Shown: one piece after another, positions 15,237 through 24,669 of the stretch
Numbering within the stretch: the stretch's first letter is position 1
Layout: every line of letters begins with the position of its first letter
Source: G963667675 sp963667675
Lineage (GTDB): Bacteria > Chloroflexota > Dehalococcoidia > Lucifugimonadales > UBA3495
NCBI GenBank assembly: GCA_963667675.1
Contig: OY763929.1
Coordinates: forward strand, 372,001 to 436,000
Direction: 5' to 3'
DNA length: 64,000 bases
Position numbers and translations under genes: made by a program
Notes under the pieces: model-generated
What the model was told of the DNA's origin: nothing
Database searches by the model: none
What the model saw: only the letters and a program-made list of their open reading frames with translations

Positions 15237-16640
15237 ATGCCGGATTCCCTGTCCCGATCCCTGGCCCGCTTCGCGTCGTCGCTGGAATTCGATGCGCTGC
15301 CCGCGGAGGTGGTCGACAAAATCAAGGCTTCACTGCTGCACGCCCTGGTAATCGGCATAGTCGGCGCCGGGACCGAGCACGGCAGGGCGGCCATCGCGCT
15401 GGCCAAGCAGGAAGAGTCCAAAGAAGACGGCGCAACCATCCTGGCGGACGGGGCCAGGGCCACCCGCGCCGGCGCGGCCTACGCCAACAGCGCGCTGATG
15501 CACGCCACCAACCAGAGCGACTCCTACCGGATGCTGCTTCACCCCGGCCCCTGCATCGTTCCTGCGGCGCTGGCCTCGGCGGAGCTGGGCCGCAACAGCG
15601 GCAAAGAACTGCTTACCGCGCTGGTCGCCGGATACGAGGTGGAGACCCGGATTGCAGGGGACTTCATACCCACGACCCAGGCCAGGGGATTTCGCTCCAG
15701 TCCCGTCTACGGCACCCTGGGCGCAGCCGTTGCCACCGGGAAGCTCATCGGGCTGAACGAGGACCAGATGGTCACCGCGCTGGCCCTGGCCTGCACCTTT
15801 GCCGCCGGCACCAACGAGGGGCCCCGCTCCGGGGGCGGGGAGATGCTGTTCCACGAACCCAACGCCACCCGCAACGGGGTCATGGCCGCCCTGCTGGCGC
15901 GGGAGGGCCTGCGGGGGTCGGAGACGTCTTTAGAAGGCGAGGCGGGTTTCTACCACGCCTTCACCGGCAACAACCGGGGCGAGTTGACCTACAACTTTAC
16001 GGGCCCACTACAGGCGTCTCTGGCCGACGTTGCAGCAGACCTGGGCTCACGGTGGGAGTTGATGCACGTGACCCCTAAAATTTACCCCACCGCCGGCTAC
16101 AACTGCCCGGTCATCGAGCTTATGACCCAGATGTGCGCCAGCCATGAGATTTCGCCCAGCCGGGTGCAGAGCATCACCGTGGACATGAACTGGCTGGAGA
16201 CCCTGTACCCGTCGCCGGCGTTTCCCCGGCCCCAGCCGGCTGAGCCCGGGGTGGGCAGCACCCACTACTTCGCCGCCTACACCTGCGTCCACGGCGGCTA
16301 CCCGCCTCTCGCTCCCCGACTGTACCCGGACAGCGACTCCGGAGCCTCAGACCAAGCGGTGCTGGGCCTGATACAGCGGGTGAAGGTGGTGGGACACAAA
16401 GACCGTCCGGCTTTCTCGCCGCGCATCACCGTAGTCATGCAAGGCGGCGCCCGCTACATGGACGAGTTCAACGGCGACGAACTGAAATGGGACCTAGCCG
16501 CGGAGACCCGCCGCATCAGCGCTTTGTTCGACGACATACCCTGGCCGCGGCAGCGCCTCGATGCCATCGTGCAGACCGTGGCAAGCCTCGAGGAGCATGA
16601 TTCGGTGGGCCCATTGATCAGGCAATGCATACCTGGCTAG
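15237..16640 (+). CDS. MmgE/PrpD-family protein
   Basis: 467 residues, normal length. Recognisable PrpD features: SLLHALVIGIVGAG near the N-terminus, AYANSALMHATNQSD, ALVAGYEVETRIAG and SSPVYGTLGAAVATGKLIGLNEDQMVTALALA. It includes the C-terminal swivel domain with MTPKIYPTAGYNCPVIE-type sequence. Members are 2-methylcitrate dehydratase, cis-aconitate decarboxylase or unknown hydratases; the substrate is not determinable. Coupled to the CMD-like gene. No prpB or prpC is nearby, so a methylcitrate role is doubtful. Confidence 0.9.
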   Translation: MPDSLSRSLARFASSLEFDALPAEVVDKIKASLLHALVIGIVGAGTEHGRAAIALAKQEESKEDGATILADGARATRAGAAYANSALMHATNQSDSYRMLLHPGPCIVPAALASAELGRNSGKELLTALVAGYEVETRIAGDFIPTTQARGFRSSPVYGTLGAAVATGKLIGLNEDQMVTALALACTFAAGTNEGPRSGGGEMLFHEPNATRNGVMAALLAREGLRGSETSLEGEAGFYHAFTGNNRGELTYNFTGPLQASLADVAADLGSRWELMHVTPKIYPTAGYNCPVIELMTQMCASHEISPSRVQSITVDMNWLETLYPSPAFPRPQPAEPGVGSTHYFAAYTCVHGGYPPLAPRLYPDSDSGASDQAVLGLIQRVKVVGHKDRPAFSPRITVVMQGGARYMDEFNGDELKWDLAAETRRISALFDDIPWPRQRLDAIVQTVASLEEHDSVGPLIRQCIPG

Positions 16641-17596
16641 ACAGGCCCAGACAGATGGCAGGAACGCGCCTGATGGGCCTCCTCTGGGCTTTGTTGTCTC
16701 TCGGCGTCCTGGCCGCGGCTGTTGCCTGTTCGTCATCCCCCGCCGGCGCTCCCGTACCCACGAGCACACCTTTCCCCACCACCGCGCCGTTGCCTGACGC
16801 GCCGGAGTTGAGCTTGGTGGTCGGCACTACCGACCACGGCGTCGGCGCCAACCGCGTCGTCTTTGGGCTAATCGACCGTCAAGGGAACCAGGTGCAGCCC
16901 TCTGGCGGCGTGCCGGTTAGGGCCCTGTACCTGCCCGACAGTGACGTCGCGGGGGAGGTGCGGGACACTGCCACGGCAGAATTTCGGGAGTGGCCGATAG
17001 GGCGGCAGGGCGTCTTCGCCACTACCCTGCAGTTCGACCAGGCGGGGTACTGGGAGCTGCAGGTGGATGCCGCCGGGTCCGGCGGGGAAGCCGTCACCGC
17101 CACGGCGTATATCCAGGTCAGGCCCGAGACGTCGACCCCGGCCATCGGCGACCAGGCCCCGGCCAGCGTTACCCCCACGGGAGACGAGGTGGACGACCTG
17201 GGGACCATCACGAGTTCTCCGGAGCCGGACGCTGACCTCTACCGTCTCTCGGTCCACGAGGCCCTGGGCGACGACAGGGCGCTGGTGGTGGTGTTTGCGA
17301 CGCCGGCCTTTTGCTCCACGGCCACCTGCGGGCCCCAGGTGGCGGTGCTCTCGGAATTAAACGACCGCTGGTCGGCACGGGCCAACTTCATCCACGTCGA
17401 GGTGTACAAGAATCCTCACCTGATCGGGGAAAGCCAGGCCTTGGGTGAGTTGGTCGATGCCGTGGCTGAATGGGGCCTGCCTACCGAGCCCTGGACTTTC
17501 GTCGTGGACAGTGCGGGCATAATCCGGGCCAAGTTCGAGGGGTTCGTTACTTTCGAGGAGTTGGAAGAGGCCCTTGAGGACGCGCTGGAAGGCTAG
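16625..17596 (+). CDS. Lipoprotein with C-terminal thioredoxin-like domain
   Basis: 323 residues. Signal peptide with lipobox AVAC (LLWALLSLGVLAAAVAC), then a Ser/Thr/Pro-rich linker and a beta-sandwich-like region (about 50-170). The C-terminal thioredoxin-like domain reads ALVVVFATPAFCSTATCGPQVAVL, then FIHVEVYKNP, then EPWTFVVDSAGII. The two Cys are spaced CSTATC rather than CxxC, as in some peroxiredoxin/SCO-like folds. An alternative start at 16655 gives a more usual signal length. It overlaps the PrpD gene end by 16 bases. Probably an envelope redox or metal-delivery factor (inference). Confidence 0.75.
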   Translation: MHTWLDRPRQMAGTRLMGLLWALLSLGVLAAAVACSSSPAGAPVPTSTPFPTTAPLPDAPELSLVVGTTDHGVGANRVVFGLIDRQGNQVQPSGGVPVRALYLPDSDVAGEVRDTATAEFREWPIGRQGVFATTLQFDQAGYWELQVDAAGSGGEAVTATAYIQVRPETSTPAIGDQAPASVTPTGDEVDDLGTITSSPEPDADLYRLSVHEALGDDRALVVVFATPAFCSTATCGPQVAVLSELNDRWSARANFIHVEVYKNPHLIGESQALGELVDAVAEWGLPTEPWTFVVDSAGIIRAKFEGFVTFEELEEALEDALEG

Positions 17597-17907
17597 TCGG
17601 CCAGGTGCACTGCCACCAAGGCGTCGCCCTCTCGCACATACGAGACCAGCACACTCAAGCCCTGAAGCTGGTGCTCCTTGACGTGGGACGGGGTGAAGCC
17701 GATAAATCCCTCGGCGCCCTTAAAGTCCCAAATCATTCCCGCTTCGTCCCGGATGCGCAGGGACTTGACCTCGGTGAAATTGCGCACCACCACGTCGACC
17801 ACGTGCCCCCGCACCTGTTCCCGGGGCTGTCCTGAGCAGCCCGCCAAAGTGAGAGCCAGCGCCACGGCCAAGACTGCGATTAGCCCCAGGCCGGCTTGGG
17901 TTTTCAT
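17593..17907 (-). CDS. Small lipoprotein, 104 aa
   Basis: Signal peptide with lipobox LAGC (MKTQAGLGLIAVLAVALALTLAGC), followed by about 80 residues of predicted beta barrel (VRGHVVDVVVRNFTEVKSLRIRDEAG, then WDFKG). The pattern resembles an OB-like or DUF3221-type fold. No family assigned. The stop overlaps the convergent thioredoxin-like lipoprotein gene by 4 bases. Confidence 0.75.
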   Translation of the reverse strand: MKTQAGLGLIAVLAVALALTLAGCSGQPREQVRGHVVDVVVRNFTEVKSLRIRDEAGMIWDFKGAEGFIGFTPSHVKEHQLQGLSVLVSYVREGDALVAVHLAD

Positions 17908-17959
17908 TCCCGCGACTGCTCCAGCCTCAACTTAGCCCGGCGGACCCCCGGAACCCAAG

Positions 17960-19036
17960 TCAGCCAAACTTGAAGACCCTGCCGGCTATGGCCGCGGTGA
18001 ACAGCGTCCACAGGCCCAGGATTCCCAACTGGGGCCAGACGTCCCACAACTGGCCGCTGTCGATGGCCACCTCCCGCAGGGCGTCCAGCATGGGCGTCAG
18101 CGGCAGGGCCTGGGCGGCGTAGGGCAGGACCCAGGGCAGGCTGGCGGTGGAGAAGAAGGCGCCGGCGAAGAACATCATCGGCAGCGCGATGGCGTTGCCC
18201 ATCCCCGAGGCCGCCGCCGGGGAATTGGCCCAGGCCGACAGGATGAACCCGATGTTCAGGAACACCAGGCTGCCCAGCAGGGCTATCAGGAATATCCAGG
18301 CGATGTTGCCGTGGATGTTTGCGCCGAAGACGAAGACTCCCACCAGCATGATGATGGCCACCTGCACGGCGGCCACGGCCAGGTGGGCGGCGACCTCGCC
18401 AAAGAAGTATTTCCAGATGGGGAGGGGCGTGACCAGCAGCCGCTTAAGAATTGCCTGGTTTCGGTAGGTGCTCACCCGGACGGCTATGGAAATTATCGAG
18501 TTGGCCATCACGCCCAGCCCGATAAGCCCCATGAGCACGTGGTCGAAGTAGTCCACGTCGGGCACCTGGACTACCTCGGAAATCACCAGTTGGGACAGGG
18601 GCGCTTGAGTCAGGCCCTCCCGGGCCTCGGCAACCTGGCTGCGGACCACGCCGTCCACCAGCTGATTGCGTTCGGCGTTTTTGGACTGGTACATGAGGGT
18701 GACCGCTGCGGGAGACTCGCCCTCCGCCTGGGCAAAGCCGCGGGGGATGACTACCAGGTAGTCCAGGTCTCCCTCGTCCACCCGCCGCCGCGCCTCGGCT
18801 TCTGAGTAGGGGCCGGACTCCAATTCCAATATCTCCACCGCCGCCAGGCTTTCCGTAAGCCGTTGGGACTCCGCGGTATCGGCCTGGTCCACGACGTACA
18901 GGCTGCCCGAGCCCACGCCGCGGACGTCAATCAGCCCGAAGACGACTACCAAGAGCAGGGGAAAGAACAGCGCCCAGAAGGCGGCCTGGCGGTTGCGGGC
19001 CAGCATCTTGACGTTGGCTATGGTCAGGGCCAGCAT
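17960..19036 (-). CDS. ABC-2 type export permease
   Basis: 358 residues: one N-terminal transmembrane helix (LARNRQAAFWALFFPLLLVVVFG), a large external domain (about 40-165), then five helices, the NodJ/YhgE-like ABC2_membrane_3 layout. ILKRLLVTPLPIWKYFFGEV is the coupling region and ALPLTPMLDALREV the conserved C-terminal segment. The start lies 2 bases after the ATPase stop, so it is translationally coupled. Exports an unknown substrate (drug, lipid or polymer). Confidence 0.9.
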   Translation of the reverse strand: MLALTIANVKMLARNRQAAFWALFFPLLLVVVFGLIDVRGVGSGSLYVVDQADTAESQRLTESLAAVEILELESGPYSEAEARRRVDEGDLDYLVVIPRGFAQAEGESPAAVTLMYQSKNAERNQLVDGVVRSQVAEAREGLTQAPLSQLVISEVVQVPDVDYFDHVLMGLIGLGVMANSIISIAVRVSTYRNQAILKRLLVTPLPIWKYFFGEVAAHLAVAAVQVAIIMLVGVFVFGANIHGNIAWIFLIALLGSLVFLNIGFILSAWANSPAAASGMGNAIALPMMFFAGAFFSTASLPWVLPYAAQALPLTPMLDALREVAIDSGQLWDVWPQLGILGLWTLFTAAIAGRVFKFG

Positions 19037-19038
19037 GG

Positions 19039-19977
<939 letters not shown>

Positions 19978-20409
19978 TTTATCACAATCTCAATCGCCCA
20001 ATCCAAGGGACCCAAGATTGGCTTCCGGTTCGCCACTAACTCCAGACTTGATTGACGCTAGTTCGCAACTGCGTCGTTAGGGGGCTGACTGGACTAAGGT
20101 CGGTTGAACAGTGGGGGCCTCTGCGCCGCTGCCTCTTGTGCTGACGACTTGCATCCACTGTAGGCATTCTCCACGTCTCCGGCAGAGACTGCGTCAGGGC
20201 GCTCTCTAGTGGAGGTGTAACCCGCGTTCATTGTTTTGGACATAGAGTTCCTGCCTTTCAGCCGATGTTTGACGTTACAACTACGGGTCCCAGAACTACT
20301 GCCTATATCTGAGCGCGCGGCAAAAGCGATCACGTTATAATAGAGTAGAAAATTCGCGCAGACCTAGTCTTCACGAGTATCTCGCAGGCCATATGACAGG
20401 AGCAATAGC
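19978..20409. other. Intergenic region with a TATAAT promoter
   Basis: No credible gene. TATAAT at 20336-20341 lies 68 bases before the DUF262 start, with no good -35; AT content rises from here. Marks the left edge of the AT-richer segment. Confidence 0.5.
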
Positions 20410-21609
20410 ATGACCGCTACCACAACAGACGTTGAAATCGAGGCAAATCGATACGAGCCGGATATCATCGACGATACAGAGGTTGAAGATGATGCATACC
20501 GGATTGACCAATATGAAATCGTGACTTCACCCAATGATTTCAATACCAAAACTTTGGTCGACTTTATCGACTCAGGAGTTGTGATCATCCCTGGATTCCA
20601 ACGCAACTATGTGTGGGACATAAAACGAGCGGCCAGACTAGTCGAATCCATCATTGTAGGGCTCCCGGTTCCACAAATCTTTCTATACGAGCAAGAGAGA
20701 AACAAATTTTTGGTGATAGACGGCCAACAACGGTTGATGTCCATCTACTACTTCGTAAAAGAACGATTCCCCAGAAAAGACAAGCTGGCCGAACTACGGT
20801 TGACAATGTCTGGGAAGAGTAATTTGCCCGCAGACATGTTATCGAACGACGAGCATTTCATCGATTTCCAGCTTAACCTGCCGGAAACTACCCCGGGCCA
20901 ACAGAACAAGTTCCACAAGCGCCGGTATTCAAGTTTGGACGAAGCTCATCGGAGTTCTTTCGACCTTCGTACTATCCGAAATATCCTCGTGCGGCAGATT
21001 CGCCCTGAAGGCGATGACGCTATGTACGAGATATTTAACCGGTTAAATTCCGGCGGCGTAAACTTGACTCCCCAGGAAATCCGGCGATGTATGTACGACT
21101 CCAACTTCTACGAGATGCTGTACGAAACTAATACTCAAGAGGAGTGGCGAAACTTAGTCGGAGCGCGAGTGCCGGACATCCACATGAAGGACGTGGAAAT
21201 CCTTCTACGGGGATTCGCCATGCTGATCAACGGGGAGGACTATCGCCCGTCGATGGTCAAGTTTCTGAACCTTTTTTCACGCGATGCCAAATCGTTCGAC
21301 AGCAACTACCTTAAACGATTGCAGACGCTTCTAGATTCTTTTCTTAAGAGTTGCAAAGCCCTACCCTCAGACTCTTTTCACAGCGCACAAAGCAGGTTTA
21401 GTCCGATGATATTCGAGTCGGTGTTCGTTGCCGCGTGTGAAGATGCGTATCGTAAGCAATCTGAGGTTCATGGCTCTATTGATTTAGCGTCTCTCAAGGC
21501 CCTAAAGGATGACGCTGAGTTTAGAAATGCGACACTAAGTAAGACCAGCGATGCTGCCAACGTAAAGACACGGTTGACAAGGGCGCGCAAGCTGATAAAA
21601 CTGACGTGA
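20410..21609 (+). CDS. DUF262 (ParB/Srx-like NTPase/nuclease) protein
   Basis: 399 residues, one DUF262 domain from about 40. Motifs: IIPGFQRNYVWD (P61, Q64, R65), FLVIDGQQRLMS (D104, G105, QQR 106-108) and EIFNRLNSGGVNLTPQEIRR. In GmrSD, BrxU and SspE-type enzymes this fold hydrolyses nucleotides and drives DNA restriction or nicking. The C-terminal half is helical, without an HNH (DUF1524) nuclease domain. GAGCAATAGC is a weak ribosome site. AT-rich compared with flanks, so probably transferred. Followed after 4 bases by a HEPN gene. Confidence 0.88.
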   Translation: MTATTTDVEIEANRYEPDIIDDTEVEDDAYRIDQYEIVTSPNDFNTKTLVDFIDSGVVIIPGFQRNYVWDIKRAARLVESIIVGLPVPQIFLYEQERNKFLVIDGQQRLMSIYYFVKERFPRKDKLAELRLTMSGKSNLPADMLSNDEHFIDFQLNLPETTPGQQNKFHKRRYSSLDEAHRSSFDLRTIRNILVRQIRPEGDDAMYEIFNRLNSGGVNLTPQEIRRCMYDSNFYEMLYETNTQEEWRNLVGARVPDIHMKDVEILLRGFAMLINGEDYRPSMVKFLNLFSRDAKSFDSNYLKRLQTLLDSFLKSCKALPSDSFHSAQSRFSPMIFESVFVAACEDAYRKQSEVHGSIDLASLKALKDDAEFRNATLSKTSDAANVKTRLTRARKLIKLT

Positions 21610-21613
21610 TGGC

Positions 21614-22210
21614 ATGCAAGACCAACTGTCCGTAGCCATCAACAACCGTATAGAGGCGTTGCGGGCCGACCATATCGAACTTGCAAGCCACCTGCGATCA
21701 AATGGAGAGCTTGGGTTGCTTTCTAGGGTCGAGGAGGGATTCAGCAAAACACTGCTAATCGCTGTCGCCAGCTACTTTGAAGTGCGGTTGTCCCAGATTA
21801 TTGTCGATCTCTACCGAGAGGCTACTCAAGACGCAGATGTTCTAACCACGTTCGTCCGAAAACAAGCCATCGGTACAAGGTTTGCGCAGTTGTTCCGTTG
21901 GGGGGACTCGACGGCGAATTCCTTCTACCGTTTGTTTGGCGATGGGTTCTATGCCCACATGACGGCGAAAGTACGCAGTGACCTTCAACTTAGCGAAGAC
22001 GTAAGGGCGTTCTTGGAAATCGGCAACCTCAGGAACCAAATGGTACACGGCAACTACGCCGACTTCCAACTGAACAAGACTGTTAACGACGTGGTCATGT
22101 TGTACGAAAACGCCGCGCGGTTCGTCGAAGGATTCCCGGAGGAAATACGGGCTTATCTGGACCACCATGCCGAAGACTCGAACAGCGTGGCAGCAGAAAC
22201 ACCTGAATAG
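21614..22210 (+). CDS. HEPN-domain protein, likely RNase effector paired with DUF262
   Basis: 198 residues, all-helical. The HEPN Rx4-6H signature is present as RNQMVHGNY (R140, H145) after LEIGNLRNQ, with an upstream helix ...AVASYFEVRLSQIIVDLYREA typical of the RiboL-PSP/MAE_28990-type HEPN families. HEPN proteins cut RNA, often as toxins. The start follows the DUF262 stop by 4 bases. I infer a two-gene antiviral or toxin-like unit, with DUF262 as sensor and HEPN as effector. Confidence 0.78.
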   Translation: MQDQLSVAINNRIEALRADHIELASHLRSNGELGLLSRVEEGFSKTLLIAVASYFEVRLSQIIVDLYREATQDADVLTTFVRKQAIGTRFAQLFRWGDSTANSFYRLFGDGFYAHMTAKVRSDLQLSEDVRAFLEIGNLRNQMVHGNYADFQLNKTVNDVVMLYENAARFVEGFPEEIRAYLDHHAEDSNSVAAETPE

Positions 22211-22355
22211 GCTTTCTGTTTAGTCACGATTATAGCGAGCTTGCCCGCGCGACCACAACTCCAGAACTGGGACATTGTGACGAAATCTTAGACAGTAGCC
22301 GGTGCTGTGTCAACCGCGCCCTGGCAGGCGATAGTCAAGTGGGTGGGGTGAGCAA

Positions 22356-22523
22356 TCATTGGCTCTCATCCACTGCTTCGCTCACGGATTTGTACACTCG
22401 TTTAAAGCGATCTAGAGCATCGTCAAACCCATTGTAGCCCAAGCTGCCATACAGCTTGATAGTCAATTCAACGGCGACCTCCAACTTCTTGATAATGACT
22501 TCTGCACGGGTTTCAGTAACCAT
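22356..22523 (-). CDS. Small helical protein, 55 aa
   Basis: ATG at 22523 has GGAGTG 5 bases upstream; the longer frame to 22580 has none. Sequence MVTETRAEVIIKKLEVAVELTIK, then YNGFDDALDRFKRVYKSV is amphipathic helix with balanced charge. No family recognised. It lies between the HEPN gene and the collagen-like gene. Confidence 0.5.
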   Translation of the reverse strand: MVTETRAEVIIKKLEVAVELTIKLYGSLGYNGFDDALDRFKRVYKSVSEAVDESQ

Positions 22524-22776
22524 GATGCACTCCTTCCGGTGCCTTTCCGCTCGATCTACCACAGTTAGCCAGTAATTCACAGCCCCTCACGACGAGCCGC
22601 GAGTAGCACCTAAAAGCCTGTTATACTACCTGTCGCTGAAGGTCTCGTATCGCCCTGGTTGCTTGCTGCACGTGGGACTTACAGGATCGTGGCGCCCACT
22701 GCGCCTCCCTGTTCAGCCCACGTGGTTCGGGACCTTCAGCAAGCACCGATCCTAAATCTGTTCAGGGGGGTTCCAC

Positions 22777-23595
22777 ATGAACGCTATTGGTGCTTGGCTG
22801 AAACCCGCTCCACTGGCAGCAGTAATGGTGCTTGTACTCCTGCTCTTGGCCTGCGAAGGGTCGGTGGGGAAGGATGGCCCACAGGGGCCGCAGGGAGCAC
22901 AGGGCGAACGGGGGCCGGTGGGTTCGGCAGGTGAACGAGGCCGAGAGGGTCCTCAAGGGGAACAGGGCATCCAAGGTATCCAGGGAGAGCAAGGCCCGCA
23001 GGGTGGGCGGGGAGAGCAAGGCCCGCAGGGTGAGCGCGGAGAGCAAGGCCCGCAGGGTGAGCGCGGAGAGACTGGGCCTCGCGGTGAACAAGGTCCACAG
23101 GGTCCGAAGGGTGAGACTGGAGCGATGGGGCCTCGTGGAGAACAGGGCCCACAGGGCATCCAAGGTCCAACAGGCCCGGTACACTCCTACGCTATAGCTT
23201 ACGCCGAAGGCATGGCGCACAGGCCAGCGGTGCCTGACTTCGTTATCCCTCTCCCCGACAAGTTCCGGGTCGAAGGGATCGAGGATACCTATACCTTCAC
23301 CTGGACAATCCCGGAGCGCGGCGACGCGCATTACGCTGGAAGTCTACCGGACGATGGCCAAGCGTGGCAGTTGTATCCGCCCCACGCGAACAACCCCAGT
23401 CGGACGACCGGGTATTGTGAAGCGACGGAGTGGGCGTTGATTTATATCAAAGAACCAGACGGGTCTAACTGGCGTTCATGCGAGGATAGACGCGGTGCTC
23501 GTGAAAGGTTGGCTACGCGGGCGGCTGAGTGGCTTGATGAGGCTAAGGGTCTACTATCTGAGCTTCACATCTACCAGGCTTACGACTGGGACTAA
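22777..23595 (+). CDS. Collagen-like lipoprotein
   Basis: 272 residues: signal peptide with lipobox (LVLLLLAC at about residues 21-28), 35 uninterrupted Gly-X-Y triplets (GKD to GPV, roughly residues 32-137; GPQ, GEQ and GER dominate), then about 130 residues of unknown globular domain containing a Cys pair. Triplets such as GEQGPQGER fit a charge-stabilised triple helix without hydroxyproline. The protein would be a trimeric surface stalk. Collagen triplets are also common in phage fibres. Two small membrane-protein genes follow. Confidence 0.88.
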   Translation: MNAIGAWLKPAPLAAVMVLVLLLLACEGSVGKDGPQGPQGAQGERGPVGSAGERGREGPQGEQGIQGIQGEQGPQGGRGEQGPQGERGEQGPQGERGETGPRGEQGPQGPKGETGAMGPRGEQGPQGIQGPTGPVHSYAIAYAEGMAHRPAVPDFVIPLPDKFRVEGIEDTYTFTWTIPERGDAHYAGSLPDDGQAWQLYPPHANNPSRTTGYCEATEWALIYIKEPDGSNWRSCEDRRGARERLATRAAEWLDEAKGLLSELHIYQAYDWD

Positions 23596-23600
23596 TACAA

Positions 23601-23810
23601 ATGGGACTGATAGACTCGGCGGTTATCGCCGACCTGTTCGTGCCTCTGGCTCGGAGGCGCCGCGGCTGGCTGGAGCCCCTGATCGACCTTCTGACCGACT
23701 CCGCGGCTTGGTGGCTGCCGGGACCGTGGTGGTGGTACGTGGTCGGCATTCCGGTGGGCATCGTTGCGCTGCGCGTTGTCGCTGGCTGGGTCGCCGCCCT
23801 CTTCCACTGA
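23601..23810 (+). CDS. Small membrane protein, 69 aa
   Basis: Starts 5 bases after the collagen-like gene stop. LARRRRGWLEPLIDLLTDSA then WWLPGPWWWYVVGIPVGIVALRVVAGWVAALF: a basic amphipathic N-terminus, a Trp cluster and one strong transmembrane helix. No family recognised; the size and shape are holin-like or small-anchor-like. Confidence 0.5.
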   Translation: MGLIDSAVIADLFVPLARRRRGWLEPLIDLLTDSAAWWLPGPWWWYVVGIPVGIVALRVVAGWVAALFH

Positions 23811-23813
23811 CAC

Positions 23814-23969
23814 ATGTTGGGCCTGCTACACGCTATATTACTGGCTTTAGCCGTGGGCAGCCTTATAGCAGCGGCGGCTTGGTCAGCGATGCGAAATCCG
23901 TGGGCGGGGTGGGCGTGGCTGATTGCCTTTGTGAGCGGCGTAGTATGGCTCGTCTGGTGCGTAGCGTGA
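23814..23969 (+). CDS. Small membrane protein, 51 aa
   Basis: ATG at 23814, 3 bases after the preceding stop, through TGA 23967-23969. Two hydrophobic helices, LLHAILLALAVGSLIAAAAW and WLIAFVSGVVWLVWCVA, are joined by a short turn SAMRNPWAGWA. Tight spacing and a clean two-helix design argue that it is real. With the gene before it, the arrangement recalls small phage holins, but nothing else phage-like is adjacent. Confidence 0.45.
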   Translation: MLGLLHAILLALAVGSLIAAAAWSAMRNPWAGWAWLIAFVSGVVWLVWCVA

Positions 23970-24669
23970 TCTGTGTAAGCCAATAGGTCCCGCTAATCGA
24001 CACAACGACCAGTGCTGCGATAAGGTTGCCGGGTTCTCCAAATAGCATCTCTGAATCCCTCTCAGGTTCTAGGTGCGGGCATTCCGCATCATCGGCCTGC
24101 CTTTTTTAGATCAGCTAGGCATTTATGCATCAAAGCCAGCTACACCCTGCAAATGTAACAGAACCTGAATAGGTCCCATAGACCTCCGCGGTCGAGCCAA
24201 TAGACAGTCCTTAACCCGGAATTCTCCGCCCGCCGACCGGTGGTCGAGCCTTTCGCTGGGAGCGATTACCCACGTCAGAACCCTAAGCAGGTCCTGCGCA
24301 AAAGCATGATGAGTGACTCTTAATCGGCCTAACCAATATATTTGAGGCGTTCGTATGTAGTTCAACGCTCGACTCGAACGGGGCTCGCAAACAATCGTCA
24401 AGAAAATGACACGGCCCCGGCCACCCCCGCGCCTCTCTTGACAGGCCGGAAAGCCGATACCTAAACTGGAATTACCTTGTTGATATTCCTGCGGCCGTCG
24501 TCCGGCCCACAATCGCCATTAAGGTCGCGCCCGGAGGCTTGGGCTCCGGCGCCGGACCGTCCCTTAGTTGTTCCGAGAATACCCCAATGATTAGCCCCAA
24601 CGCTGCGTCTTGCAGCCGTAATTCGCGCGAGTTTTTGCCTGGCCCCTCGTCTGGGAGTTGGAGGGCCGG
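23970..24669. other. 700-base region without a recognisable gene
   Basis: I see no tRNA cloverleaf, no protein-like frame and no repeat. Composition is nearer 50% GC than the genes to the right. It closes the AT-richer segment that began near 20.3 kb. Confidence 0.4.

Noticed and set aside
20094..20333. Minus-strand 79-aa frame upstream of DUF262
   Set aside because: Ser/Arg-rich, no ribosome site, no hydrophobic core; likely chance.
23970..24669. Possible tRNA or gene in the 700-base gap
   Set aside because: No T-loop/acceptor pairing could be drawn and the minus-strand frame 24123-24512 has no motif or ribosome site.
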